DNA of 64,000 bases from positions 9,063,450-9,127,449 of the forward strand of contig NC_134026.1 in assembly GCF_964204645.1 (NCBI RefSeq), written 5' to 3'. Source of the stretch: Tubulanus polymorphus (taxonomy: Eukaryota; Nemertea; Palaeonemertea; Tubulaniformes; Tubulanidae). The position numbers were made by a program, and so were the translations under genes. Under the pieces are notes generated by a model. It did no database searches. It worked only from the letters and a program-made list of their open reading frames with translations, and was not told the origin of the DNA. Shown piece by piece: positions 1-13,600 of this stretch (positions within the stretch are counted from its first letter, which is position 1; each line of letters opens with the position of its first letter).

Positions 1-148
1 AACATTCCATAGAGTAACTTCAAATAACATTTTCGCATTTCTGAATTCAAGTCCAAAAATTATACTTCTTAATTCAAGGACAAGGAATGACATTGATCTA
101 TTGCGTAAATACCAGAATTCATTCTACAAGTGATCTATCTATACATAC

Positions 149-3100
149 CAGAGGTTATTGCTTGATTTGATGAAATGCACGCCATGGTTACTGTATGTGC
201 GGGAATCTTGTCAGAGAAACCAGCTCCTAATGCAGCCTAAATATAAATACAAATAGAAAGTACAGTGAAGGACAAACCAGGAATGGCTTTCAGTCAGACA
301 TAATCGAAAATCTGAGTTAAGGATCGGATAATACATCAGGAAATTTCAGAAAATGGTTTTGTTTCAGTCCAACATAGTGAAAAGTCGGAGTTGACCATGT
401 CTGAGTTAGGCGTAGTTAACTGTAGGCCAATGACATATCAAATGAGACATGAAGTTAGTTAAGATCATATAGGAAGGTTTCCAGTTGCCATTTCACAAGG
501 TTGACTGTATCCCGTATCAACTGAGACATATTTAATGCATTCAATTAAGTTCATATAGGAAGAGGCCCATAAGTTGCAATTTCACATTGACTTTGACTTC
601 GAAATGCATGCCCATATTTTAATTGTATTCAATTCTATCTAACTACAGTAGACTTCGCTCAAGTATTTTTGGATCTTTTGGGATCGTATAAAGTGTACGA
701 CTTGAGAATGCTATCCAAGTATTTCATATACTGTTGCAAAAATATATCAAAAAACAATATGAGTTGAACGGTTATCCGAGCTAATTGGATCCTACTTGGC
801 CGGAGTCTAATGCAATTACGAGATGATTCATCATTTTTCGATTCAAATAACAATAGTTGATTTCAATGTACCTCTCTCGCTACGTTGCTGGTTTTAACTT
901 CTTGGATAACGGTGCCCATTATTATATAATCAACCGCATCTATTGGGAAGAGTCAAACAACATTCAATAGTTTTGATATCAGACATCATTTTTCCTCAAA
1001 AAAAAAAAAAAAAACACACAACCAATAAGCAAACGCTTCAGTCAAAATCATCAACATACCTTTTGAAATACCGGTTCTTTTTAAAAGCGACCTGCAAATA
1101 TGAAATAGTTCGTAGGTATCATTACCGGTTAATCAATAATCAAACATTCAAGCCACAAAGATGCAGGATAAACAAATCTCCACCGAAATATTTTACTTAC
1201 TGTAGCGCTCCTCTCGCCAGGTCATGGGGCATTAAATTGGCGTAAGTCGTGCCCGACTGTAAAAATGGAGTTCGCACGCCATCCACCAATACAATATTCT
1301 TAACTCCCGGCTTGGCCAAGCTTTTTTTCCCTGTTTTAGGCTCTGTGAAAATGACAGTTTGAAATACAAAGTCCTTAAACCAAGAATTAAAAAAAGCAGA
1401 ATTTTCAACGAATTGTGAAAATAAAGCTTACCATTTTTCGGTTTTGCGGCAGCCAGATAGTTAGTTGAAGTTCCCAAACATCTCAAATGACCTAGCAAAA
1501 ATAATAGCATATCAAGCATCATACATCTGACATGTGTAAGGATAGTCAATAGTGTCTTAAGTTATGGTGAAACCTCTAGGATGAACTTCAGGTAACCAGA
1601 AAATCTGATATTCATTCTTCAAAACGTGCACTTTTCTAATATTAGGCCTATTCAATATATAGCTATCATCACAGTTCATTAACGAGATTCATCAACAAGC
1701 CAGTTCGATGGTTCTTAATTCTTTTGATGCATCATAGACTGCACATAGACTGGAGAAAGGCCGAGAATGGCAAAAAATTGCTGATTCAAATGGGGCCATG
1801 GACCCAGTTCCACAGTAACTGTCAATTAAGTTTGACTCGAATTAAAATGCATTTTCAATCGATACCCGGTAAGTATTCTTCGTGTGTGAAACTTAACGCA
1901 CAGTCTAGTCACTGACTATCAGTCACTGTGCTAGTCACTGACTATCAGTCACTGTGCTAGTCACTGACTATCAGTCACTGTGCTAGTCACTGACTATCAG
2001 TCACTATGCTAGTCACTGCCTATCAGTCACAGTGCGAGTCACTGACTATCAGTCACGGTGCCTTCAGGGCCAGTTGTGAGCAGTCATGGCTTAGATTCAA
2101 GACCATCTTAGTTCGATAACTAACCTTAAGACCAGTCTTAGGATTGAGGATCACTTTGCGATTTAAGCCCAGGGCCCAGTTTCGTGAAAAAGTTTAAGCC
2201 TAAATCGGTTAAGTTTGAATTGTTGCCCTCTTTGAAAACATGAAGTAACCAATGGTGATTACACCAAAAATTTGAGGTTAACTTTTTTGTGAAACTGGGT
2301 CCTGAACATAGAATAGTTTGAGGAATGAAAATGTTCATTAAGCAACAGCCAATAGAACGGTGAAAGCAGTAGTTTCGATTCACTCGAAAAATCACTCATG
2401 TTATTATGTACGATAGCAAAATCAGCGCTCCCCGACGCATACACCTGCTTAAAATAACAGATTTAAAATGTCATAAGTAGCACCAGCTGGATCTGTGCCA
2501 CTTTATACATAACATGAGGATTCTATCATCCGATATAATATCAAACTGCCAACCATTCATGCCAACCATAGGCCACGTTCATTCTGATGAACAGGGCAAG
2601 AACATGTATCATAAGGCCACGTTGGATTATGGATTTGATTGACTTGAAATGATAATTGAAAAAAATAAAAATAAATTTTTAATTCATTTCTGATTAAGCG
2701 ATCAGGGAGCAGGATTTAGAAGAAAAATTAAACTTGCCCTATTTTGGAGGTTGTTTGGGATAATAATTATAACCAAATTTTTGTCTATTTACTGCCTACA
2801 CTCAAACTGACACCACCGTTTTTGCAAGTGATGCTATTTTTATGTGTGATGATGTGGCAGAGGAAGAGAATAATGAATGTTTGATTTCATTTCCATATCT
2901 ATGCTTGAAATAAGCGGGCGGCAGGAAAAAATAAAAATAAAATTTTCTTTATACATGTAGAATTGGAAAAATTTGGCAGCGGATCAGTAATCCAACTAAA
3001 AAAAAGCTTAATCAACAGATTCCTTAATCGACATTATTCAATTATAATTCATAACTCTTAAACTCTTCATTCTTCAACCCTTTTGTGGCATTAGTAGTGG

Positions 3101-4347
3101 TTGTTGAACAAGATCGACAAATATGATACTCTGTGAGGGACTCTGCAGTTCACTGTGTCAAGCAAGGATCCACCAGATGATTTTGAAAAATGACGCTGAA
3201 TTTCTTCTCAGAATCAATGCCTATCCGTAATTTCTCAAATCCTATGAATCCTGAATATCAATCCGAGTTTGATTAGAGACATGATTTGCTAATATAATCA
3301 TAATTTTTTTCTATAGGCCTATAAAGGCTCAATAACCTTAATTTTGATAAAGTTGTCCTACTATTCCGAGCACCATCTCACAGGATAGTTGGTGGCACAG
3401 GGTTTATTGCTTCTTGTGCTTGTGAAGCAGTTTAATTCGTGGCGCGGCTCAACACTAATCATGAAGTGGAATTTACAAGTTCAACATCTTCAGTTCTGAA
3501 ATTTGCTAATCCCCTTTTCAATCAAGGCAAAGAGAATCAGAGCTATCAAGGCGAAGCTGGTAACAGACTGTGAAGCAGTCAATCTCAACGAAAGGGAAGT
3601 GTAAGACTGACCAATTCCGATATTCACTCTTCATCAGGACCACAGTCAATAGGAATCACCAATACAACAACGCAGTCAGCCAAACGACTCCAAAGGGAAT
3701 CCTAGCTGCCATCTGCGCTACAGAGACCAGCACCTTACGTTCACTTTTCTTTCTTCTGTTGCATACAGGACCAGGCCTGCCACATTTAGCTACGTATTCC
3801 AGTTACAGATAAAATGAACAATTCCAACACAAAAAGAGTTAACTAGTTAGGCTTGAAGGCTCTTTTGGTTGATGCCTGTCACAAATTGTCAAAACGCCAG
3901 TCAGTCAGTTGAGTTGTTGAATGAAATATCACCGACAGTCACTACTGAGTCAGTTGTACAAAAAAAAACTTGGTTGTACAAGATTAGTCAATATGGCTAA
4001 TAGGAATGCAAAAAGACTCAAACATTAAGCTAGAAGGCATCTATCACCACACTGTCAATGTCAGGTTACTGACGAATCTACTTGTTTTATGATGAATAAA
4101 CTTGAATTGAATTGAAGCGGTGTGATGTCAGCCGGTCAAAACAAGAGAACATATCGGGTGGCATATTCAACGTCCCACTGACTCCGACTGAGACAATTTT
4201 CATCGTCAAAATTAGCATAGGACTGAAAAATGTTCACTGAATTTTACATATTTGCTCCTACTACTCAATGATTTGACCATTCGACGTACCTAATTTGGAA
4301 TTTATTTGTGAAATCACAGCCGGTCTGCAAAAAATTGACGACGCCAT
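149..4347 (-). CDS. HADHB: Mitochondrial trifunctional protein beta subunit (3-ketoacyl-CoA thiolase), N-terminal exons
   Basis: Six coding exons read on the minus strand: 4347-4290, 1491-1432, 1342-1201, 1091-1060, 939-872 and 236-149. All have GT-AG borders and compatible phases, giving about 149 residues; the gene continues off the left edge. The product performs the last, thiolytic step of long-chain fatty acid beta-oxidation in mitochondria, in complex with HADHA. The first exon encodes a short Arg/Ser/Ile-rich leader ([14 protein letters not shown]), fitting a mitochondrial presequence. Recognition rests on [41 protein letters not shown] and [15 protein letters not shown], all close to animal HADHB. 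Cys140 in MACISSN is the expected acyl-enzyme nucleophile. One coding exon is only 32 bp. Intron 1 (about 2.8 kb) holds a 26-bp minisatellite and a palindromic MITE. The start choice depends on exon 1, which supplies the phase-1 end that exon 2 needs. Confidence 0.93.
1902..2060. repeat. 26-bp tandem repeat in HADHB intron 1
   Basis: About six head-to-tail copies of a 26-bp unit beginning CTAGTCACTGACTATCAG, with one to three substitutions in the last copies. It lies in the first intron of HADHB and has no coding signal. Confidence 0.9.
2172..2303. mobile_element. Short palindromic MITE (GGGCCCAGTTTC family), copy 1
   Basis: Ends are inverted: it opens with GGGCCCAGTTTCGTGAAAAA and closes with a sequence ending TGTGAAACTGGGTCC. 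The interior is about 80 bp. A second full copy is at 28777-28901 and a degenerate relative near 58606-58700, so this is a dispersed non-autonomous family. No clear target duplication was found. Confidence 0.7.
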
Positions 4348-6846
4348 TTTAGACCTCTGACCTCATATGGATCGAGGCTCGCGCGAATTTAGGGAAAGTA
4401 GAAAAATGGATTTCTAACAACAAAGGCTAAACGGTGCTCCTTCGTTTAAGTCGCAAGCGGTGTGTTCGAACGATAAAATCCTGTATTTTTAAGGGATGAT
4501 TGAATATCCATATTTCAAGACAACGATGACTGCGAGAAAAGTTGGCTGAACCCTTGGCTTAGGCTATACAAAGTCCTCTCATCGGGCTCAGCCTGACTGT
4601 CAAGTCAAATTTAAAATTTTGCTGCCCAGGTCCTCGTCTCACTCAGTCCAACTTAACTTACACAATTCAAACAAATCGCAAGCACATCTTTCCTCACAAC
4701 TTTTTTCTAATGAACCATCATCATGCCAGATGATGTTGATGATGGGCAAATTAAAATATCAATCAAATGGCTGACACACCCATGAATTATAACCATATCA
4801 ATGGGACCTGTTTAGAGTGATGATCAGATAAAAGGCCTGCCCTGAAGAGGTTGACCCATATAGAGGGAGTATGCATGGCAACAGTTAATTCACCCACTAC
4901 CAACCAGCCAACCACAAAACCTTGGATAAATGACGCGAGAAACACATTCCTCTCGTATATACGTTAGTTATATTTTTCTTTGTACAAAATTTTTTCAAAA
5001 CAATTGATAAATGCATCAGAAACATTTCCACAATAATTCATTTTATAAAGCAGGACCAATCTAGAAATACATACAGGTCAAATTTCAATATTTTACAAGT
5101 TCATTACATCTAAAATACTTTGCATATTGATGATTTTAATTTCACCTCAATCAACAAAGAGCCGAGACGCACTTTTCTAACCACGCGCAATTATCATGCT
5201 TCAATATCAAAATCATCACAAACTATTATTACGAATATTTTGGCAGGATATATAAGACAACGTCAGTGTTAAGACTGAGAAAACCTGAACTTATTTTTAA
5301 ATGAATTCTTCCCGACTTTTCGATATACAAAATAGATTCTTTTATTCTTAGTATGGAAGACATGCTCATTAATTAGAACTTTTCGTCTACAAAAAATAGC
5401 ACCAATTTATTAAGAGTAACTTTTAGATGGTTCAATGCATTGATCTCATGAACAGCATAGTAATACAAACGGCGTTTAGTAATAAAAGCACAATAAGTTG
5501 TGACCCAACCATTCATTCATACATTCATTCCTCGATTCACAGAGATGGAGCCTCTGACGAACAATTGACTATCCAAGCTGATGCCCAGCCAGCCATTCAA
5601 TGCATGAATGACACACAGAAATGCAAAAATTAACAACATAATAACACCAAGCTTCACAAGGCAGGAGATATAATCGTACTACAATTGGATGAAGAAGCGT
5701 CTGATCTTTAAACTGGCTATAAATACACACAGTACAACTCTCAAGATAGGCGAGGATTGTGTATTCAGTTCGAAATGAAGATAGATATATTAATCTACCA
5801 ATGTTCTTTCTTCTAATCGGACCAAGCCGGCTAGCTAGCTCAGGGAGACAAATGATGGGGGTGAGCACAGAGACTACTAAAGTACAAGGGGCTATCTATC
5901 TGCCTATTCAAACAAGCCAGTAGGTCATAACTGTTTGTCAACAATGAAAGCTATCAGTCATCCTGCCATAGCAATAAAACAGGGGAAAAGTCAAATCAAC
6001 TAAATAATAATGAAAACACTTCGGACAGTTATCAATAGGATCCCAGACCACTCACTAATCATAATCATCAAGCGAACCGACACCAAAAATTCACACAGGA
6101 TTTCGTATCATTTGCATAGATATTTGCATATAGTTATGTGCGCGTACGATGGGCGCCAACTGACCTTACATAATAATAGAGGCAAATTATAAAACGCACA
6201 CTCTACAAATATCCATTGTTTTATACCTCTATGGAAAACAAGTGACTAGAAAACATACACCATACGTTGATGCCAAGAGCGTTGACCTCTTAATCAATTG
6301 ACAACTACATCAATCAGAATGATGTACACAAAATTTTGACAAATGAGAAATGCTACACGAAATACTCTTATCCTCATATTCCGATACAAAAAAAAAATAG
6401 TTGAACTCCAAAATGCAAAATTCGTATGACTTCTTCAGAGAAAAATTCTGAACATTTTTGAAAACAATTTCGAACGTTTAACGCAAGAGTAGATGATACG
6501 TCAAGAAATTAATCAATAGAAATTCCATCTGAATCATTTCAACTCATGAACTCGACAAACCCGTAAAAATAATGTTTACAAACTATCTTCACGACAAAAA
6601 AAAGAAGAAATATTTACAATACATAACTCAAAATGTTAATTCAATCGAACAAAAACAGTAGAAGCCTGCTCAAGTTGATTCTTTCCCGTATGTCATGTCG
6701 AACGTCTTGGGCATTTTCACGTAAGTCGGATAAAGATCCTGTTCTAGAAAGATCAGACTTAACAAGGCTTTATCTGCATAATAAATCCGCACAGAGGCAG
6801 CGCACGTGTTAAAACAGCTTATCATATAAAAAAACGTCACGTCTCG
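4348..6846. other. HADHB 5' flank and probable TGIF 3' UTR
   Basis: No further coding exon was recognised. The first few hundred bases lie immediately upstream of the HADHB start codon (minus strand) and should contain its promoter. The stretch from about 5000 to 6846 lies downstream of the TGIF stop codon, is AT-rich and free of recognisable repeats, and may be a long 3' UTR. This assignment is by position only. Confidence 0.4.
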
Positions 6847-9190
6847 TTAGACCATCAGGTCGACGTTCTCGCGGCGTAAATTCTTCTCCGACTCCAACTT
6901 CTCCAACTGACCGATCGCGACGTCGACTAAAATGTTGAAACAGCGAAACAAATCGTCTTTATCGTTATCGCTCTGCGACGACGACACGGGCGGCGTGTGG
7001 TCGCCGTCGCTCGACCCGATTGCGTCGGCGAACTGAGACATGTCGTCGTCCGACAATCGCGAACCCGTCGTCTGATAGTCGCTACTGTTTGAGTCGGTGT
7101 CCGAGCTGTAGTCACTGCCGTTGTAACGATTCGAATATTGCGTCAGAAAGTTCGGGTAATCGTCGTCTTGGTCGCTGCCGTAGCCGATCGGCTGCGGCGT
7201 CCACGAGCTTTTGAACTTTTTCGGACCCGAATTGCGCGTCATGCCCGAGTGTTTGTGCTTGCGAGTGATCGTGAACTGCAGCGGATCTTGGCCTTCGCGT
7301 TTGATCATTTCGGGTAGAATTCGACGCCGCGCGTTGATGAACCAGTTACAAACTTGCAACACGGTCAAGTTCGCCATTCTCGCCAGGTCGATTTTCTCCT
7401 GGTCGCTCGGGTACGCGTTGTACCGGTGGTCGTACAGCCATGCTTTGAGAACTTTCACGGCTTCTTTCGGTAGATTACCGCGCGGCTTTTTCTGTTGTTT
7501 CTTGCTGTCGTCGCTGCTTCGCGAAGCGTCGTCGTGTTCATCATACGTAGTGTACCAGAGTTTATCATCGTTACGCATACCTGAAAATAAGATCACGATT
7601 TTCTAGTTAATTATGCAGTGGCATTAGAAGAGCAGCAACTGCAGCGGCCAAAGCTGTGGCAATAATTTACTGAATGACTTTTTTTTTCTCGAAAACCACG
7701 TTTAGAGATTAAGTCAATTCGTCGTGGCAATATTAAGAATCTGTCCAAAATCGGCATTTGGTCGCAGTAATAAAACATTGCTTCCAACATGCCTGTTATG
7801 CAACTGTCGATTATCTTATATTTCTTTCGTAATGGTTACCACTGTTGTCAATATGAATAGGCTAGGAGCTACCCCTCTCTTATCACAGGGGTTTGGCGAT
7901 GGGCTTGGATTTTATTTCCGGGTTGTTGATAATCTCGCGAGAATGGCGCTAAATATGAACTGCGAATAAATTCAAAATATCACGGAAATACCTTGTGTTT
8001 ATATTGTTTATTTATCCGCTATAAAGTTTCGATAAACAATTGGTTGTTAAGAATCATTATCAGACGGTTGTCACGCTTTACTATATAAAATCACAAGGGA
8101 TGAAACGCCAGGCCTCCGCTGTACTTAAATTTTCAGCCAGAAAGTTTGGACAGTCACGTGACATTCTGATGACGTCATCGCATTTAAAACTTCAACACGA
8201 AAAGTTAACATATTCACAGACCGATATCAATTGTCAGATTATGATTCATATGAAATAAATAACTTATAAAGAATAAATTATGATGAAATATATAATTCAT
8301 AGTCAAAAAATGCATTTGAATGTAAGTTATTCTCAAACATTTTTCGTATCATAGTTTCCATCTTATATGCTTCAGGTTCGCGTTCAGTCAAATAAGAAGC
8401 GTTAAGTCACGTGACTGTCCAAACTTTCTGGCTGGCACGACTTGAACTGCGTTTCATCCCTTGTGATTTTATATAGTAAAGCGTGACAACCGTCTGATAA
8501 TGATCCTTAACGACCAATTGTTTATCAGAACTTTATAGCAGATAAATAAACAATATAAACACAAGGTATTTCCGTGATATTTTGAATTTATTCGCAGTTC
8601 ATATTTAGCGCCATTCTCGCGAGATTATCAACAACCCGGAAATAAAATCCAAGCCCATAGCCAAACAACCAACTGCCCTTTAATCTTGACTTAGGTTTAC
8701 ATCAAATCTATATACCACAGGGGCTCGTCACGATAGCTGGGGGTCCAAAATCAAAGATTTGACCCAGTATCCTAGGTACCACCTGTAAAAAAAGGCCTTT
8801 TTTATAGGTGGTACCTAGGATACTGGGTCAAATCTTTGATTTTGGACCCCCAGCTATCGTAACGAGCCCCTGTGCTATATACTATTTTATCATGATCGTA
8901 AATATTTCGACATCAAACGCCCCATTTATAAACATATTTACAGTGTGTTAAACGAATTAACCATCAGATTCTTTATAAATTACGAAACACGAGGTCGTAA
9001 CCTCTCCCGCTCACAACACGAGGCGCCGCCATGCCGTTTTGTTGTATGTGTATAGCGATCAAAAACCCGAACTGTCAAACAACTCGAGTCGATAACATCG
9101 AAATTAAGCGTTTAACTTACCATCTTTTTTCGCGTCAGCTACGGTGATATATCTAGATATTACGGGGATGCCGATAGTTGTCGGGTCCAT
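6847..9190 (-). CDS. TGIF: TGIF-type TALE homeodomain transcription factor
   Basis: Two coding exons on the minus strand, 9190-9121 and 7580-6847, joined in phase 1, give about 267 residues. The homeodomain lies at about residues 55-111. It carries the TALE loop extension [11 protein letters not shown] and a recognition helix [18 protein letters not shown], as in TGIF1/TGIF2, which bind TGTCA-type sites and repress TGF-beta/Smad and retinoid targets in the nucleus. The post-homeodomain [11 protein letters not shown] and a C-terminal [18 protein letters not shown] also match the TGIF family. The middle is Ser/Asp-rich. No PLDLS-type CtBP motif is visible. An in-frame ATG further upstream (9439) is open, but the start at 9190 ([14 protein letters not shown]) is preferred because the longer extension resembles untranslated sequence. 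The intron holds two MITEs. Confidence 0.93.
7884..8667. mobile_element. hAT-like long-palindrome MITE, family A, copy 1 (right end damaged)
   Basis: Begins CACAGGGGTTTGGCGATGGG and consists of two inverted arms of roughly 370 bp around a short AT-rich centre. The right end stops at GCCAAAC and lacks the last bases of the terminal repeat. It sits in the TGIF intron. The intact sister copy at 46001-46784 has an 8-bp target duplication, which assigns the family to hAT-like non-autonomous elements. Confidence 0.88.
8716..8874. mobile_element. hAT-like hairpin MITE, family B, copy 1
   Basis: A 159-bp near-perfect hairpin with ends CACAGGGGCTCGT and ACGAGCCCCTGTG around a short T/A-rich loop. It is flanked on both sides by CTATATAC (8708-8715 and 8875-8882), an exact 8-bp target duplication as hAT transposases make. 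It lies in the TGIF intron about 50 bp from the family A copy. The same ends recur inside the palindrome at 18158-18637. Confidence 0.92.
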
Positions 9191-10687
9191 CGCTTGAATA
9201 GGCTGTTTGACGGTAAATTCTGATGTTTTCGCCCTTCCTCGTGGTACGCTATCTCGCTGACAAGCCGGCGGCGTGGTGGTGAGTTCTGACAGCTGCCAAA
9301 GCCACGTGGCTTCGACGGATTTAGACGCGGACCGATTTATTCTCTCACAAAGGGGTAGTAGCCTCAATGGCGGGAAACTTAATATTGAATATTCGGACAC
9401 CCCAGTTACGATATAGTCGAAAATAATACTTCCTATCATAGGTATGACTTAAATTTATCATTCAGACGCATCTTTCAAGAAATTTGGTTAGAACGCTGTT
9501 ACGGCGATATGGTTGTAAGTTCGTAATTTACCTGTTGAACGCTATCGGCTTAATGACACCGACCTTCTTTTGTCCCGCTCACCTATATTTCGACCAATCA
9601 GATCGCCGGATTTGACGAGGTCGCAACGGCGAGGTTTTAAAAGTAAACAACGAATTGTCAAATTATAAGCTAGTTTGATTATCATGCGATTATTCGTCAG
9701 TTTTGTCAACAAAAGAAGTTTATTTCGTTGCTAACTTAATTGCTCACTTTTACAACATAGCAAATTTAGAACGATAATATTGCCTTTATAACGAATTTGT
9801 CAATGCTAGCAAGATTTATGCGATATGATAGGCCTATCTGTTGATCATTTTCGTAAACAAAAGATTTCATTCATCCCATGTTCATGGCTTAGTAAGCAGA
9901 TTTTCTTCAAGAGATCGATGAATTAATTAACCTGATGAATGGAAGAAAGAACTAATATTTTAAAGCTCGAATCCGACCATCATAGTTAATTTGACGCAAC
10001 TGCAAAAACGCCACAAAAATGATTACTTTCCTCCTCAAGCTAAACAGGCTTAAAGGGCATCTCGCCAACCTCCCTGAAACGCGTATCGCATCAATTAATC
10101 CGTCGCATTTAATCGCTTGGCCAGAGATTAGAGCTTGATCGTCGGTTCTAATCCATTTTGAGTCCATTCTCAATCCCTAATTTAAACTGCTTTTGTTTCA
10201 ATAATTCTCGGGCAGCTCCAAGTCTTTGTTCGTGACCCGCCTGTGTGTGCCTCATTACAGCTGTGCGCATTCAGCGTACACACCTGTTGACAGTGCATTG
10301 TATATTGCAAGCCAACACAAATCCTCCCAAACTCAGACAAAACCATTTGACTTCGGAGATAAAATCAATGAAACAGCCTTCCTGTTACCGGTATTCGAAA
10401 CTTCGTCAAATAATACGTTATTAGAAAAACCTCATTTGAATGGTTAATGTGTACATAATTTCTCATGAACATATCGACCGTTTTTAACCATCAGAACGAA
10501 GACAAAAAATCAATTTCAGTCGATCTTGTGAATTTTATTTTACAGAGTCATTATTTACAAAAATATTATCAACGACTATTGATATCGATTAAATGCATGA
10601 ATTCATTTCAAATTAAGATTCTTAAATATGTGCTGGCACATCCTTTCATCAAACTTCGCGCAGAACCATCTCTATTCAAAAACGAAA
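9191..10687. other. TGIF upstream region and TRNAU1AP 3' flank
   Basis: No exon recognised. The right part precedes the TRNAU1AP stop codon (minus strand) and presumably includes its 3' UTR. The left part is the presumed TGIF promoter and 5' UTR. Confidence 0.4.
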
Positions 10688-13600
10688 TCAAGCTACTTCG
10701 ATAGCCGTCGTCAGACTGTCCAGACCTGACCACCGGGATTCTTCCATCGCTTTGAAAAATTCCTGAAATTCAAGACAACACTATTTAGTTCCAACTCATT
10801 GCAGAATGGACGCATAACGCAAAAAAAACGAACTTACATCATTCTCCTCGATATAAGCTTCATTTTCTTTCTCAATATCGATATCCTGTCCGGGATCTGA
10901 AAAAATCAGTAAGATATAAATCAATAAATTTTAAGTAAATACAATTTATGCGTATTTACACAATTTGGAGACAATGTCCCCGGAAAAAATTGTCCCAGTC
11001 AATCATTACTAATTTAGTAAATTTCACATCAAAACAACATCAGATAATAAAAACTTGGTATCTGTGTAGTAAATTGCACACTAACCATGAAAAAAGAATT
11101 TACTATTGAATTTAATGCGCAGTTGCTAAATTACGTATCATTAATGGAGAAAGTTATGAAAAGTTATTAAGTAAATGCAGTTACTTCAATTAATACATCA
11201 AATTTAAGAAGATTTTAAATTTATAATACTAATAATTGAATAAAAGTAGAGCCACTATTTGTTATCAAATGTTAAAATTGTAATTGAAATGTATTACCAA
11301 GTTTGTTCTCAGGTGTTATGATGTAAAATTAACTACATTACCAAGTTAGTAATCATAGACTGGGACATTTTTCCGGGGACATATTTTCCGGGACATTTTT
11401 ATCGTATACCCATAGATTGTAAAAGTGTTTGAGATTTTAAAACATTTTGAATTTGAGCTCTTTAATTTGGCAATCTTGATAATTCTATAAATCCTACAAT
11501 CCACTTCGCAAAATTCATTAAAACAAAAGGCTTAGATGTACATAGATCCCTTCAATAGCAAGTATGTTGTAAATAGTGTATGTATATATTGTTAATCACT
11601 TTGTTATATTTCATTAAGACAAGTTTCTATTTTCTGTTGATTGTAAAAATTGTATATTTTATAGTCCCCTCCATGTACCATCAAAATAGTTGGAGTGTAT
11701 ATAAAATCCTAATCCTTATGAGTAATATTTTCCTCCGCATACCATGGAAATGGTTGTAGTGTAAATACATTTGTATTCGTATTGGTAAGTCTAGATGTAC
11801 ATAATACCCTCCAAGGGTATGTCCAAATTATAAATAGAATGTTGTGAATAGCATTATGTTTTGAAATGCTTTTATTTACTGTTTTTGTAATTTATTGTAA
11901 ATACTATTTTTTCCTCTATATATTATGGAAATGGTTGGAGTGTAATAAATTTTCATATTCGTATGCTGAATACAGTAAAGCAAGTAAGTTTAACTTAATC
12001 ATTTATGAAATATCTTTCAATCTGTATCTAAAAAATCGATTTAAGAGTCCTCGTTAATATCTATAAAAAAATCTCTTGATGAGTGCCGTTTAACTCATAT
12101 TTAGAAAGATGATGGGCCTTCTCAAGGTGAATAAAAACAGATTCTCCATGACAAACACCTTCAAAAAACTATTTCCACAATATATGCTAATGTGATATAC
12201 GGTAGAACTGGCGTTAAGTCGGACAGCTTTAAGTCGGAAAATTGACAAAATTGGCCGAAATTCCAAGGTTCCAATTTTTTCAATTCATTTTCCTATCAAA
12301 ATCTGCCTCAAAGTCGGATTCTAGAAGTCGGAAGTTAGTATGTTAGTACTGTAGTATGTTCGATGAAAACTTGCTGGACAAAATTTATATATTGCCCCAC
12401 CCCCACTATTGCCGTCAAAAAACATATACCAAGTTTCTGACATGATCCTATCACTGCTTTTGCCGCGCATAAATACAAATTATCTAGACAGATGATGCAC
12501 GTGCCTACTGAAAAGTGGCATGTGAGCAGGACGTAACAAACGGGTAACCAATGGTAGCCAATTAATAAATCTATGAAACATATAACAAATATGCTACAGA
12601 TATAGCCAAATTTTGAAAGGAAGTTAGACTTAATTATCAATAACGAAAATCTGCCTTAGAAGTAATCAATCCCTATGATAGCGAGATGGGTTTGCATGCC
12701 TACAAGGCCATGACAATCAATACCAAAATGTCTGCCATTTGCGAAGTAGGTTTGAATAAACGACGTACCTTCTAATGCCTCTAAATCATCATAAGCTTCT
12801 GCTTCGACCTCCTACAATAGAGAAATTCACTGCAAGTGTCATAACCAAATAAACTGTATAAGGGCATAAGGACTCTGGATGGTTTTTGAACAGGATTCCA
12901 CACTGCACACAGTGAGGTGCTGGCACACACCAGATGACGGAAAAATACACTCATCTAATTAACACAGTCAACTCCCAGTTATCTGCCCTCCGTTTATCCA
13001 CCTAGTGAAAGCCTAGTCCCAAATTAATAAATACTTTTAGCTTCCGATTTTTCGCCATCATCCATATCCGCCATCTGCTTTTTCTGAGCAGATCTTACAA
13101 TAAAGGTTAATCACTTCCATATGTTGTCCTCCAACTCACCCCCCTTGTGAATATCTTTGTTAGACTACAGGGACTACCAGTATCTAACTCTTGTCAGAGT
13201 ATAATTGATGAACATTTTAAATGATAGAACAACCTTCTAACTACTTCAATGAAACAGTTCATGTGTTTATAGAAAATGGCTACATAATACAATGAATTCG
13301 TTATGAGTTCATTTCTTCGGATGTCTTGAAGAAAATCAAAATTTCTTAAATTCATTTATCCGCCGAAATTGCGGAGGTCCAATATAGATTTAACTGAAAA
13401 ATTGATTTACGAATGAGAAAATGCGTTACAAATGAAGTTATGAATTATAGCGCGGTTACTCTGAATACCGTAACCATTAACAAACTTGTCACGAGAGTGG
13501 TGCATAACCTCATCGTGATTATTATATTTTAATCTGGAGTCAACATAAGTTCAACTTCCATTTTATGTCAACTGTAGAACCAAGTCCATTATAGTTCAAG

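Noticed and set aside
1232-1549. Minus-strand ORF starting MTILTHV, resembling the first residues of human HADHB (MTILTYP)
   Set aside because: The likeness is limited to five residues. A splice acceptor at 1492 and the separate first exon at 4347-4290 give a proper presequence and correct phase.
9104-9439. Longer TGIF N-terminus from an upstream in-frame ATG (9439)
   Set aside because: The extra ~83 residues have no TGIF similarity; MDPTTIG at 9190 gives a normal-length protein.
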